Counted from the stretch's first letter, positions 1 through 9,217 are shown. The stretch is 64,000 bases of DNA from Heliomarina baculiformis (GCF_019966545.1 NZ_JAIMIC010000008.1:248001-312000), one strand, 5' to 3'. Program-made: numbers and translations. Notes: generated by a model not told the origin, from the sequence alone.

Positions 1-280
1 CCGATCCGTTGATGTCGAGCGCCTCTCGATATAGCAAACGCCCCGCATCGGTCAGGGTGTAATGCCCGGGTGAGCGATTGATCAGCTTTCGACCAAGCCG
101 ATCTTCTAGCCTTTTCAATGCGGTAGAGACAGATGGCTGCTTGAGACTCAGCTTATGTGCCGCTTCGGAAACAGACCTGCTTTCGGCCAGAACGACAAAG
201 GTCCGTAGCAAATTCCAGTCGAGTTCGCGCGCAATCCTGTCCGGTTTCAACTTGGGATCAAGGAACGGTTCTTGACGCAT
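1..280 (-). CDS. LysR-family transcriptional regulator (N-terminal part, cut by window edge)
   Basis: Read on the minus strand from an ATG at 280-278, this gives about 93 residues that run off the left edge. The N-terminal region holds a LysR-type winged helix-turn-helix: LDWNLLRTFVVLAE, then SVSEAAHKLSLKQPSVSTALKRLE and LGRKLINR. The ligand-binding domain lies outside the window. It is divergent from the importer operon at 380, so it probably controls those genes. The effector is unknown. Confidence 0.85.
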   Translation of the reverse strand, partial: MRQEPFLDPKLKPDRIARELDWNLLRTFVVLAESRSVSEAAHKLSLKQPSVSTALKRLEDRLGRKLINRSPGHYTLTDAGRLLYREALDINGS

Positions 281-299
281 TATAGTTCAGGCCAATATT

Positions 300-315
300 G
301 ATAATACTAATTATC
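300..315. promoter_or_regulatory. Candidate LysR operator in the divergent promoter region
   Basis: The 99-bp gap between the LysR start and the permease start holds a perfect inverted repeat, GATAAT-ACTA-ATTATC, in an AT-rich stretch. LysR regulators usually bind interrupted palindromes in such divergent gaps. Binding by this regulator is inferred. Confidence 0.45.
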
Positions 316-379
316 TATTTGATCTATGGTTAAGCGTTTCGCAATCCTTTTCTCATTCTGAAATGGAACGCGAGATCAC

Positions 380-1246
380 ATGTCCGTAGAAGCACGAGAG
401 GCGCGCCAGCCGTGGATTCTGCTCAGCCCCGCACTGACGGCGGTTGCGCTGTTTCTCTTCGTGCCGCTGCTCTTCATTCTGGTCTACAGCTTCTGGCTGC
501 GCACGGCGACAGGGGCGGATCAGGCGGGTTTCTACCTAGACAACTGGCGCGAGGCGCTGACCGACACCTTCTACCGCGACATACTTTTCAGTACCTTGCG
601 CATCGCGGCCATCACCACGCTCGTCTGCGCACTGATGGGATATCCGGCCGCCTATTTCATTGCCCGGTCCAAGGGCAACAAGGCGATCCTTCTGCTGATG
701 CTAATGCTGCCGTTCTGGATCAGCTACATCATCAGGACGATGAGCTGGATCAACATTCTTGGCGTGTCCGGCGCGTTGAACACCTTTCTGCTTTGGATCG
801 GGATCATCACGGACCCCATCCAGATGCTCTACAATGAAACGACCGTGATCCTCGGGCTGGTTCACTTTCTACTGCCTTTCATGGTGCTGAACGTCTTTGT
901 CAGTCTCGAAGGCATCGATACCAATCTCGAGGATGCGGCCAACTCGCTTGGTGCGACTCGGTGGGAAACCTTTTTGCAGGTGACGCTGCCTCTTTCGCTG
1001 CCCGGATTGGCGGCCGGTGGTCTGCTGTGTTTCGTGCTGGGGGCGGGAACCTATATCACGCCACTGGTTCTGGGCGGGCCGCGTGACGCGATGTTCGCCA
1101 ACCTCGTATTCGAGGCGATCATCACCCAGCTCAACTGGCCGCTGGGTTCTGCTTTAAGCCTGATGCTGCTCGCGGTGCTTGGGGTACTGGTCATGATCTA
1201 CAACCGCTATCTCGGCATGGCGCAGCTGATGAAGGGGTTGGGCTGA
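380..1246 (+). CDS. ABC transporter permease, PotB-type (polyamine/cation family)
   Basis: This 288-residue inner-membrane permease has about six transmembrane segments, starting with ILLSPALTAVALFLFVPLLF. The EAA loop near residues 185-205 (EDAANSLGATRWETFLQVTLPLS) is the docking site for the ATPase. Family resemblance is to PotB/PotH permeases of spermidine/putrescine-type importers. Its stop overlaps the start of the next permease (TGATG), and binding-protein and ATPase genes follow. The substrate is not determined; an amine is inferred from the downstream enzymes. Confidence 0.88.
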   Translation: MSVEAREARQPWILLSPALTAVALFLFVPLLFILVYSFWLRTATGADQAGFYLDNWREALTDTFYRDILFSTLRIAAITTLVCALMGYPAAYFIARSKGNKAILLLMLMLPFWISYIIRTMSWINILGVSGALNTFLLWIGIITDPIQMLYNETTVILGLVHFLLPFMVLNVFVSLEGIDTNLEDAANSLGATRWETFLQVTLPLSLPGLAAGGLLCFVLGAGTYITPLVLGGPRDAMFANLVFEAIITQLNWPLGSALSLMLLAVLGVLVMIYNRYLGMAQLMKGLG

Positions 1247-2031
1247 TGGGGTGGCAACTGATCCGGGGCTGGGCGATCCTCGTCTACATCTTCATGTTCC
1301 TGCCGGTGGCGGTTGTCGTGCTGCTCAGCTTCAACGCCAGCCAGTTCGGCAGCTTCCCGATGACCGGCCTGTCGTTTCGCTGGTTCATCGAACTCGCCAA
1401 TAACGACGCGATCCTGCGCGCGTTCCGCACGTCGATCATACTCGGCCTTTTGACGGCGATTATCTCCACGACCCTTGGCGTCCTGGCAAGTCTTGCCTTG
1501 GTTCGCTACCGCGTGCCCGGCGCCAATGCGATTTCAACACTTCTGATTGCGCCGATACTCGTGCCCGAGGTCGTTCTCGCTGTTGCCCTGCTGCTGTTTC
1601 TCAACTTCCTCGGGATCAACAAAAGCTTTACCCTGCTTTTGTTCGGTCACGTGATCTTCACGCTGCCCTTTGTGATCCTTGTCGTTCAGGCCCGGCTGAT
1701 TTCGATCAAGCGCGACGTCGAAGAGGCTGCTATGAGCCTGGGCGCCAGCCCGCGCCAGACCTTCTTTCAGATCACCCTGCCGCTGATGATGCCCGCTGTG
1801 CTGGCGGGCGGGTTGTTCGCTTTCACAATCAGTTTCGACGACATCACCGGCACCCTATTCTGGAAGCCCGGAGGCGTGGAAACGGTCCCGACACAGATTT
1901 TCGCGATGCTGCGCAACTCGATCAGCCCCGAGATCAACGCGCTGGGCACGGTGATGATCGCAATGACGGTCGGCCTGCCGCTGCTGGGCGCGGCCATCGC
2001 AAGACAGATTTCCAAGAAAAGCGGCACGTAG
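1246..2031 (+). CDS. ABC transporter permease, PotC-type
   Basis: The second membrane subunit of the importer, 261 residues with about six transmembrane segments. The EAA motif lies near residues 160-180 (EEAAMSLGASPRQTFFQITLPLM). Like PotC it opens with a short cytoplasmic stretch and a first helix (ILVYIFMFLPVAVVVLLSF). Its start overlaps the stop of the partner permease, which implies translational coupling. It probably forms a PotB/PotC-like heterodimer. Confidence 0.88.
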   Translation: MGWQLIRGWAILVYIFMFLPVAVVVLLSFNASQFGSFPMTGLSFRWFIELANNDAILRAFRTSIILGLLTAIISTTLGVLASLALVRYRVPGANAISTLLIAPILVPEVVLAVALLLFLNFLGINKSFTLLLFGHVIFTLPFVILVVQARLISIKRDVEEAAMSLGASPRQTFFQITLPLMMPAVLAGGLFAFTISFDDITGTLFWKPGGVETVPTQIFAMLRNSISPEINALGTVMIAMTVGLPLLGAAIARQISKKSGT

Positions 2032-2073
2032 AACCGCAAACACCCAACAAACCATACCGACAAGGAGTGAGAA

Positions 2074-3225
2074 ATGACCAAGAAGATGGATAACACAACC
2101 CGATACGAACGCTTGCGCGAACGCTATATGAACGGCGATCTCGACCGGCGCAGCTTTCTGGGCATGATCGGCTTGGCAGGGCTGGCCTATGGCGTTCAGA
2201 CACCATTTGCCAAATACGCCCATGCGGCGGCCGATCAGGTGCGCTTTGATGGCTGGGGTGGCGTCGTATCCGAAGCCTTCCGTGAGTACGCCTTTGACCC
2301 GTTTACGGAAAAAACCGGGATACCTGTGGTTGACGGTACATTCGGCGGCGGCGACGAATACCTCAGCCGCGTGAAAGCCAGCCAGGAAGGCGAATACAAC
2401 ATCGCACACCTCTCGGGCGTCTTCGATTATGCCCGGTATTACAACCTCGGCCTCGCCTCGACCCTGAACGAAGAAAATATTCCGAACCTGAAATTCGTCA
2501 TTCCCAAGCTGGTTGACGTCTTCCGCAACGTCTCCGACGGAGCGCTGTCCTGTGTGCCCTATGACTATGGAACGACGGGTCTTGCCTACAACCGCAAGTA
2601 TATCTCGGACGAAGAGATGAAGGAAAAAGGCGCGAAGATCCTGATCGATGAGGCCTACAAGGGCAAGATCGCGGGTTGGAGCGACTGGCGCACGCGGATC
2701 TGGTATGCCTCGCTCCAGACCGGTCAGGATCCGAACGGCGCCACCGATATGGATGCTGTCTGGGATGCGATCCGCACCCATCGTGACCTGTCGCTCAAGT
2801 ACTGGACCTCGGGTGCCGAGCTTATGAGCCTTCTTGCCGAAGAGGAAATCTATGTCACCGAAGGCTGGTCGGGCCGCATTTACGCATTGCAGGAGCAAGG
2901 GCATGACATCGGCTATATGGATCCCCCGAATGGCTTTGGATGGCAGGAATGCCTTTTCGTCATGAAAGGCTCGCCCATGGAGGCCTGCGAAGAGCTTCTG
3001 AACTTCATGCTGGCGCCGGAAACCTCGATCGCCGTGGCCGAGGGGCAGAATTATCCGCCCGCGCTTGATCCGCAACAGGTCGACCTTGGCGACAAGATCC
3101 CCACACTGCCCGCCTTTGACCCGACAGGCACCCTGTCAGGCCTGACCTTTGCCGATCCCGATTATTGGAACGGCAACGAAGCTGAATGGTCTAAGACCTT
3201 CGGCCGCGTCCAGAAAGGCTACTGA
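2074..3225 (+). CDS. Periplasmic substrate-binding protein, PotD-like, Tat-exported
   Basis: The 383-residue protein starts with a long n-region and a twin-arginine signal (DRRSFLGMIGLAGLA, about residues 27-41), with likely cleavage after the AHAA around residue 52. The mature part resembles extracellular solute-binding proteins of the PotD/PotF family (FDGWGGVVSEAFREYAFDPFTEKTG). Export by Tat implies folding in the cytoplasm. An RBS-like AAGGAGTGAG precedes the ATG. It is the third gene of the importer operon and is followed by an intercistronic hairpin. Confidence 0.86.
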   Translation: MTKKMDNTTRYERLRERYMNGDLDRRSFLGMIGLAGLAYGVQTPFAKYAHAAADQVRFDGWGGVVSEAFREYAFDPFTEKTGIPVVDGTFGGGDEYLSRVKASQEGEYNIAHLSGVFDYARYYNLGLASTLNEENIPNLKFVIPKLVDVFRNVSDGALSCVPYDYGTTGLAYNRKYISDEEMKEKGAKILIDEAYKGKIAGWSDWRTRIWYASLQTGQDPNGATDMDAVWDAIRTHRDLSLKYWTSGAELMSLLAEEEIYVTEGWSGRIYALQEQGHDIGYMDPPNGFGWQECLFVMKGSPMEACEELLNFMLAPETSIAVAEGQNYPPALDPQQVDLGDKIPTLPAFDPTGTLSGLTFADPDYWNGNEAEWSKTFGRVQKGY

Positions 3226-3232
3226 ACCCAAA

Positions 3233-3256
3233 GCCCTTTCCCGCAAGGGAAGGGGC
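3233..3256 (+). promoter_or_regulatory. Intercistronic stem-loop behind the binding-protein gene
   Basis: GCCCTTTCCC and GGGAAGGGGC can pair over ten positions with one G-U pair and a GCAA tetraloop. It starts seven bases after the binding-protein stop and has no T-tract. It is therefore more likely a 3'-end mRNA stabiliser or partial attenuator than a full terminator. Confidence 0.6.
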
Positions 3257-3279
3257 ACTTCCATTCGGAGATCATCCAC

Positions 3280-4356
3280 GTGAGTTCTGTCACCCTCAAG
3301 AATATCGTGAAGCGGTTCGGCACCTTCACGGCGGTCCATCAGGCGAATCTCGAAATCCCCGAGGGCGATTTCGTCACCCTGCTGGGGCCGTCGGGCTGCG
3401 GCAAAACAACCAATCTTCGGATGATCGCCGGGTTACTCGACCCGACCGAGGGCGAAATCCAGATCGGGGGCAAACGTGTCAACGATATCCCGATCCACAA
3501 GCGCAATCTTGGTATCGTGTTCCAGAACTATGCCCTGTTTCCCCATAAGACAGTCGCCGAAAACGTAGCCTTCGGCCTAAAATACCGGGATGTGCCGAAG
3601 TCCGAGGTCGCTAGCCGTGTACAGGCAGCGCTAGACCTCGTGCAATTGCCGGACGTCGGCGACCGGTATCCCAAGGCGCTTTCCGGTGGGCAGCAGCAGC
3701 GCATCGCGCTGGCGCGCGCCATTGTCATTGAACCGGACGTGCTTTTGCTGGATGAACCGCTTTCCGCGTTGGATGCGAACCTGCGCGAAGACATGCGGGT
3801 CGAGTTGAAACGCATTCAATCGAAGATCGGGGTGACGACGGTTTTCGTGACGCATGACCAGTCCGAAGCGCTCGCCATGTCAGACAAGATCGTCGTGATG
3901 AGTGCGGGACGCATCGAGCAGGTCGGCACCCCCGAAGAGGTCTATAACGCACCCGCCAGCGAATTCGTCGCCAATTTCCTTGGAGCGTCGAACATCCTCC
4001 AAGGCACATGCCTCGGGAAGAGCGGCAGTGATGTTGCGGTCGAAACATCCTTGTTCGGTACGGTTCCCGTGCCCGCAAGCAAGGCATCGGGTCTGGACAA
4101 TGGCCCCGCGAAACTCGTTCTCAGGTCGGAAAAGCTGACTTTGCTGCCCCCGGGTGCCGATACAACGGGTATGATCACTGCACCCGCGACTGTCGAAACC
4201 GTGGATTACCAAGGGCAGACCGTTCGCTATTTCATCCGTACGGGCGATACCCAGTTGCAGGCAATCAACCTGATCGATGAGCGCCCATTCCCAGAGGGCA
4301 CGGAGGTCACCGCAGCCTTCCGCGCCAAGGACTGCGCCGCTTTACCCGGAGCTTGA
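3280..4356 (+). CDS. ABC transporter ATP-binding protein, PotA-like
   Basis: The 358-residue ATPase starts at GTG. It carries Walker A GPSGCGKTT, Q-loop VFQNYALFPH, signature LSGGQQQRIALARA and Walker B VLLLDEPLSALD. A C-terminal TOBE-type domain (from about residue 240) is typical of PotA/CysA/MalK-class ATPases. It drives uptake with the two permeases and the binding protein. The next gene starts two bases after its stop, so the importer and the enzymes form one transcription unit. Confidence 0.9.
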   Translation: MSSVTLKNIVKRFGTFTAVHQANLEIPEGDFVTLLGPSGCGKTTNLRMIAGLLDPTEGEIQIGGKRVNDIPIHKRNLGIVFQNYALFPHKTVAENVAFGLKYRDVPKSEVASRVQAALDLVQLPDVGDRYPKALSGGQQQRIALARAIVIEPDVLLLDEPLSALDANLREDMRVELKRIQSKIGVTTVFVTHDQSEALAMSDKIVVMSAGRIEQVGTPEEVYNAPASEFVANFLGASNILQGTCLGKSGSDVAVETSLFGTVPVPASKASGLDNGPAKLVLRSEKLTLLPPGADTTGMITAPATVETVDYQGQTVRYFIRTGDTQLQAINLIDERPFPEGTEVTAAFRAKDCAALPGA

Positions 4357-4357
4357 G

Positions 4358-5695
4358 ATGAGCAACCTCTTTTATCAGGGCCGTGGCCGGAAACCCATGC
4401 TGGATCAGGCGCGCGGCGTCTATATGTGGGACACGGACGGCAAGCGTTACCTTGACGGGTCTTCCGGCGCGATGGTTTGCAACATTGGCCATTCCAACAG
4501 CAATGTGCTGGCGGCAATGCGGCGGCAGATGGAAAAATCCACCTTTGGCTACCGCCTGCATTTCGAAACCGAGGCCTCGGAAAAACTGGCCGCGTCCTTG
4601 GTCGAACTGATGCCCGAGTATCTGACGCGGGTGTTCTTTGTCTCGGGCGGTTCCGAAGCCGTCGAAAGCGCACTCAAGATGGCGCGTCAGCATGCCTTGG
4701 CAACCGGGCAGGGCAGTCGCTGGAAGGTAATCTCGCGCCAGCCAAGTTATCATGGCTGCACCCTAGGTGCACTCGGGGTGACAGGCTATGCCGCCCTGAC
4801 TGGCCCCTTTAAGCCTATGATGCGCATCATGCCGAAAGTTCCCGCGCCACGGGCCTATCTCGACGGGTTGGATTTAGATGATGAGGCGACCGGCCACCAT
4901 TATGCCGACATGCTCGAAGAACAGATCCTTGCCGAAGGTCCCGAGACCGTTCTGGCCTTTATCGTCGAACCGGTCGGCGGTGCTTCGACCGGCGCGCTTG
5001 TGCCACCTAAGGGCTATATGGAGCGCATACGCGAGATCTGTGACCGTTACGACGTGCTTTTGATCATGGACGAGGTCATGACCGGTGCGGGGCGGACCGG
5101 GACTTTCCTTGGGTGCGAACATTGGGGAACCCGCCCGGATATCGTTGTGATGTCCAAGGGGATCGGCTCGGGCTATGTACCGCTGGGCGCGATGATCGTG
5201 GATGAGCGTCTGGTAGAACCGGTTCTGGATGCGGGCGGTTTTGCCCATGGCTTCACCTATGCGGGCAACCCGCTTGCCTGTGCTGCGGGACTGGCCGTCG
5301 TCGGTGAAATCCGAAACCAGGGTCTCTGTGACAACGCGGCACGAATGGGGGAAAAGCTCATGACCCGCTTGCAGGCGTTGAAGCAAAAACATGAGATCAT
5401 CGGAGATGTTCGCGGCAAGGGGCTTTTGACCGCATTCGAATTCATGTCCGACAGGGATGCAAAAACGCCCCTGTCGCGTGATCTGAACGCCTATCAGCGT
5501 TTCGTAGATATCGCCTACGAACGCGGTTTGATCGTTTATTCCCGCCGAACCCATGACGGGTACGAGGGCGACCATATCCTCGTGTGCCCGCCGCTCATCC
5601 TGAATGACGGCCATCTCGACGAAATCATCGAAGGGCTCGATGGCTCGCTGGAACAGTTCGTCCACGAGCTACACGTCGCGGCGGGAGCTTCCTGA
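4358..5695 (+). CDS. Class III (omega-type) pyridoxal-phosphate aminotransferase
   Basis: The 445-residue protein is read from an ATG at 4358, preceded by CCGGAG. An upstream in-frame ATG at 4277 would overlap the ATPase gene by 80 bases and is disfavoured. The PLP lysine is K267 in SKGIGSGYVPLGA, the cofactor aspartate lies in LLIMDEVMTGAGRTG, and SGGSEAVESALKMAR is the phosphate-binding segment. Class III enzymes transaminate omega-amino groups of polyamines, GABA, beta-alanine or related amines. Here it probably deaminates the imported amine or an intermediate. Confidence 0.88.
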   Translation: MSNLFYQGRGRKPMLDQARGVYMWDTDGKRYLDGSSGAMVCNIGHSNSNVLAAMRRQMEKSTFGYRLHFETEASEKLAASLVELMPEYLTRVFFVSGGSEAVESALKMARQHALATGQGSRWKVISRQPSYHGCTLGALGVTGYAALTGPFKPMMRIMPKVPAPRAYLDGLDLDDEATGHHYADMLEEQILAEGPETVLAFIVEPVGGASTGALVPPKGYMERIREICDRYDVLLIMDEVMTGAGRTGTFLGCEHWGTRPDIVVMSKGIGSGYVPLGAMIVDERLVEPVLDAGGFAHGFTYAGNPLACAAGLAVVGEIRNQGLCDNAARMGEKLMTRLQALKQKHEIIGDVRGKGLLTAFEFMSDRDAKTPLSRDLNAYQRFVDIAYERGLIVYSRRTHDGYEGDHILVCPPLILNDGHLDEIIEGLDGSLEQFVHELHVAAGAS

Positions 5696-5698
5696 CCC

Positions 5699-6631
5699 AT
5701 GTCCAAAATCCTCATCACCTGCGCGGTAACGGGTTCGATTCATACGCCGTCCATGTCGCCCTATCTGCCGTTCAAACCGGATGAGATCGCGCGGCAGGCG
5801 GTCGATGCGGCAAAGGCGGGGGCATCGATCCTTCACCTGCATGCCCGCGACCCAGAAACCGGTCAGCCCTCGGCAGGCGTTGCCGATTTCATGGCCTATC
5901 TGCCGTCGATCCGGGACGCGACAGATGCGGTTTTCAATATCTCGACAGGCGGCAGTGCAGTGATGACGCTGGACCAAAGGCTTGCCGCTCCGCGACAGAT
6001 CGCGCCCGAGATGTGCTCGCTTAACATGGGGACGATGAATTTCGCCCTTTACCCGGCTGCGAAACGCATATCCGAATGGAAGTATAATTGGGAAAAGCCG
6101 TTTCTCGAAGGCTCGGATGATCTCGTTTTCAAGAACACGCCACGCGACATAGCGCGGATCCTGACCGAACTGGGGGCGGAACGCGGTGCCCGGTTCGAGT
6201 TTGAATGCTACGATGTCGGGCATCTCTACATGCTGCGCCATTTCGCAGATCGCGGCCTGATCGAGCCGCCCTTTTTCATCCAATTCGTCTTTGGCGTGCT
6301 GGGTGGCATGGGGGCAGATCCTGAAAACCTCAGCCACATGAAACGGATGGCAGACAAGCTCTTTGGCGATGACTACGTGTTTTCCGTTTTGGCTGCGGGT
6401 CGCCACCAGATGCCCTTCGCCGCGATGGCCGCCGCCATGGGCGGACATGTGCGGGTCGGACTGGAAGACAGCTTGATGATCGAACGCGGACAGCTTGCCA
6501 GCAGCAATGCCGAACAGGTGATTAAGATCAGGCGCATTGTCGAAGACCTCGGGCGCAGCGTGGCGACGCCCGATGAGGCGCGTCAGATGCTTGTTCTGAA
6601 GGGCGCCGACAGGGTGATGATGCAATGCTGA
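5699..6631 (+). CDS. BKACE family (DUF849) beta-keto acid cleavage enzyme
   Basis: The 310-residue protein has the DUF849 fold signature ILHLHARDPETGQPS, in which H46 and H48 are the expected zinc ligands. FNISTGG and the FECYDVGH segment follow. Characterised members condense a beta-keto acid with acetyl-CoA to give acetoacetate and an acyl-CoA, for example 3-keto-5-aminohexanoate or dehydrocarnitine cleavage. The substrate cannot be read from the sequence. It lies directly behind the aminotransferase, which suggests the beta-keto acid comes from the amine being degraded. Confidence 0.85.
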   Translation: MSKILITCAVTGSIHTPSMSPYLPFKPDEIARQAVDAAKAGASILHLHARDPETGQPSAGVADFMAYLPSIRDATDAVFNISTGGSAVMTLDQRLAAPRQIAPEMCSLNMGTMNFALYPAAKRISEWKYNWEKPFLEGSDDLVFKNTPRDIARILTELGAERGARFEFECYDVGHLYMLRHFADRGLIEPPFFIQFVFGVLGGMGADPENLSHMKRMADKLFGDDYVFSVLAAGRHQMPFAAMAAAMGGHVRVGLEDSLMIERGQLASSNAEQVIKIRRIVEDLGRSVATPDEARQMLVLKGADRVMMQC

Positions 6632-7101
6632 GCTACCGGAATGCGACGGTCGAAGACGCTGAGGCGCTGAACGCGGCACTTGCCAAGCTGTCGCGAGAGC
6701 TGGGCGATACCCACCGGGCCAGCGTGACGGCTCTTCGCGAACTTGGTTGGGGCGAGAACCCTGTCTGTCGTGCCACCCTTGCCGAAACCGAGGACGAAGT
6801 CGTCGGCGTCGCGCTCTATTCGCCGTATGTCTCGACCGTTTTCGGCAGCGCCGGGATTTATGTCTCGGACCTGTGGACTGCGCCGTCTGTGCGTGGAAAA
6901 GGCGTGGGCAAGGGCCTGCTCGCCGCCGCGCTTCGGGACGGCAAACAGGTGTGGAACGCGAAATTCATGAAGCTGGACGTGTACAATTCCAACCTTGATG
7001 CACGTCAATTCTACGATCGCCTCGGTTTTCGACCGAGTGATGAACAAACCAAGATGATGTTGGATGAAGCCGGTTGTACGGCGCTGAAAGGAAGAGAATG
7101 A
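6625..7101 (+). CDS. GNAT-family N-acetyltransferase
   Basis: This 158-residue protein has the acetyl-CoA-binding motif A at residues 90-99 (RGKGVGKGLL) and the late GNAT element YNSNLDARQFYDRLGF. It overlaps the end of the BKACE gene and, by ATGA, the start of the deacetylase-like gene, so all three are probably co-translated. It may acetylate a primary amine of the catabolised compound. A protein target or a detoxification role cannot be excluded. Confidence 0.85.
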   Translation: MLSYRNATVEDAEALNAALAKLSRELGDTHRASVTALRELGWGENPVCRATLAETEDEVVGVALYSPYVSTVFGSAGIYVSDLWTAPSVRGKGVGKGLLAAALRDGKQVWNAKFMKLDVYNSNLDARQFYDRLGFRPSDEQTKMMLDEAGCTALKGRE

Positions 7102-8123
7102 AGGCTGTTTTTGATGAACGTCAATGGGGTCATGATCCCAAGCATTTTATGGCCAATGGCGCGATCAAGCCCAACCCGGAGCAACCGCGCCGGATCGAAA
7201 TCCTGCACGAAGGCGCGTCAAAGGCAGAATGCGATTTTATCACGCCGGAGGATGCCGGGCTGGGTCCGATCGCCGCGCTGCATTCGGCGGAGTACCTCGG
7301 TTTTCTAGAGAGCATCTACACCCGCTGGCAGCGCATCGAAGGCGCGGGCGAGGAAGTCATTCCGAACATCCATCCGGGCAATCGAACCGACAGCTACCCG
7401 GAGTCGGCTGTCGGGCAGGCTGGCTATCATCAGGCCGATACCGCCTGCCCCATCTCCTCCGGCACATGGGATGCCGCTTATTGGTCGGCGCAGAGTGCGA
7501 TCACGGGCGCGGATCTGATCTGCAAGGGCGAACGCGGGGTCTATGCCCTCTCGCGTCCGCCGGGGCACCACGCTTTTGGCGATCTGGCTGGTGGGTTTTG
7601 TTTCCTGAATAACTCCGGAATTGCGGCAGAACGTCTGCGTGCGGCAGGCCTGCGGCCAGCCATCGTCGATGTCGACGTTCACCACGGAAACGGGACTCAG
7701 GGAATATTCTACGACCGCGATGACGTGCTGACCGTGTCCATTCATGCCGACCCGGCCCGGTTCTACCCGTTCTTCTGGGGGCACGCGCATGAGCGCGGAG
7801 AGGGGCGTGGACTGGGCTATAACCTTAACCTGCCGCTGCCGCGCCAGACCCCGGATAATGGTTTCATGAAAACGCTCGATACGGCTCTTGCCCGGGTCCA
7901 TAGTTTTGGTGCCGATGTGGTCGTGGTTGCCCTCGGATTGGATGCCGCGATCGACGACCCGTTCCAAGGGCTCGCCGTCACGCAGGACGGTTTCGCCAGG
8001 ATCGGCGCGGCCTTTGCCAAAACGGGTTTGCCAATCCTGTTCGTGCAGGAGGGCGGCTATATATCCGACAGCCTTGGTATCAATCTGACCCGGACCCTTA
8101 CAGGGTTTCAGGAGGCGCTGTGA
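7098..8123 (+). CDS. Histone-deacetylase-superfamily amidohydrolase (acetylpolyamine amidohydrolase-like)
   Basis: The start is the ATG at 7098, which overlaps the acetyltransferase stop and gives 341 residues. Catalytic features of the zinc deacetylase family are present: RPPGHHA (H157, H158), DVDVHHGNG (D191, D193, H195), D282 in GLDAAIDDP and Y321 in EGGY. N-terminal MKAVFDE resembles bacterial acetylpolyamine amidohydrolases. It should hydrolyse an N-acetyl amide of a cationic amine in the cytoplasm. Its pairing with a GNAT gene is unusual. Confidence 0.88.
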   Translation: MKAVFDERQWGHDPKHFMANGAIKPNPEQPRRIEILHEGASKAECDFITPEDAGLGPIAALHSAEYLGFLESIYTRWQRIEGAGEEVIPNIHPGNRTDSYPESAVGQAGYHQADTACPISSGTWDAAYWSAQSAITGADLICKGERGVYALSRPPGHHAFGDLAGGFCFLNNSGIAAERLRAAGLRPAIVDVDVHHGNGTQGIFYDRDDVLTVSIHADPARFYPFFWGHAHERGEGRGLGYNLNLPLPRQTPDNGFMKTLDTALARVHSFGADVVVVALGLDAAIDDPFQGLAVTQDGFARIGAAFAKTGLPILFVQEGGYISDSLGINLTRTLTGFQEAL

Positions 8124-9217
8124 CCGGCGCAGAGGCCATTGTCATTGGCGGCGGGATCGCAGGAGTCAGCGCCGCCGCCCAACTGGCCAAGCATATGTCG
8201 GTCATCCTGCTCGAGGCGGAAAAGCAGTTCGGTTATCACTCGACCGGACGGTCAGCCGCGATCTTCATCCGGAACTATGGCAACGCGACCCTGCGCCAGC
8301 TGAACGCGGCCTCGGCGTCTTTTTTCGAGACGCCTGATGAGATCGGTGAGACCAGCCTGCTCACCCCACGTGGGGAAATGCTTGTCGCCGCCGAGGATGA
8401 GCTGGAACACCTCGCGGAGTATGCGTCCGGGGCTACGGGGTTGGAACTGCTGAGCCCGCAACAGGCCGTCGATCTTGTGCCGATCCTCCGGCAAGACAAG
8501 ATTAACGCCGCCGCCATTGAATGGGATGCGCAGGATATTGACGTGGACCGGATGCTTGCCGGTTTCCTGCGGCTTTTCAAAACGCGTGGTGGCCGGACGG
8601 AAAGCGGCGGCAGGGTGACAAGTATCCTGCAGCAGGACGGGACATGGTCAGTTGAAACCGAATCTGGAAGCTACAAGGCCCCCATCGTCGTAAACGCCGC
8701 CGGTGCCTGGGCTAGCCATGTCGGAGCAATGGCAGAGGCCGCCGATATTGATCTGACGCCGATGCGGCGGTCGGCAGCCATTCTTCCAGCGCCCGAAGGG
8801 TTTAATCCGGCATCCTGGCCGTTGTTCGCATCTGCGTCAGAACGCTGGTACGCCAAGCCGACCGGAGGCAAACTGATGGTCAGCCCGGCGGATGAAGACC
8901 CGGTCGACGCCCACGACGCATGGGTCGATGACATGGTGCTTGCCGAAGGTCTTCACCGCTATGAACAGATGGTAACAGTGCCGGTCACGCGAGTCGAAAA
9001 CGCATGGGCGGGCCTGCGGACCTTTGCAGCGGATCGAACGCCGGTCGTGGGATTCGATCCCGTCGCTCCGGGTTTTTTCTGGCTCGCGGGGCAGGGCGGA
9101 TATGGCGTGCAGACTGCGCCTGCATTGGCCCAATTGACAGAAACACTCTGCACGAATGATACGAGCCCTTTTTCGGCAGAGACGATGGCAGCTCTGTCGC
9201 CCTCGCGCTTTTTCTGA
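8120..9217 (+). CDS. FAD-dependent amine/amino-acid oxidoreductase (DAO family)
   Basis: The 365-residue flavoprotein starts at GTG, overlapping the previous stop. The FAD-binding GGGIAGVSAA motif is near residues 10-20, followed by an acidic E at LLEAE. The C-terminal region (GLRTFAADRTPVVGFDP, WLAGQGGYGVQTAP) is typical of glycine oxidase or D-amino-acid dehydrogenase relatives. It probably oxidises a secondary or primary amine carbon to an imine. It is the last gene of the catabolic operon. Confidence 0.86.
   Translation: MTGAEAIVIGGGIAGVSAAAQLAKHMSVILLEAEKQFGYHSTGRSAAIFIRNYGNATLRQLNAASASFFETPDEIGETSLLTPRGEMLVAAEDELEHLAEYASGATGLELLSPQQAVDLVPILRQDKINAAAIEWDAQDIDVDRMLAGFLRLFKTRGGRTESGGRVTSILQQDGTWSVETESGSYKAPIVVNAAGAWASHVGAMAEAADIDLTPMRRSAAILPAPEGFNPASWPLFASASERWYAKPTGGKLMVSPADEDPVDAHDAWVDDMVLAEGLHRYEQMVTVPVTRVENAWAGLRTFAADRTPVVGFDPVAPGFFWLAGQGGYGVQTAPALAQLTETLCTNDTSPFSAETMAALSPSRFF

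Noticed and set aside
1855-3075. Minus-strand frame of 406 codons opposite the PotC/PotD-type genes
   Set aside because: It is antisense to genes with a Tat signal and binding-protein motifs, and its composition is typical of shadow frames.
4277-4357. Upstream in-frame start for the aminotransferase
   Set aside because: It would overlap the ATPase gene by 80 bases and add a basic non-homologous stretch. The ATG at 4358 has a Shine-Dalgarno and fits the family length.
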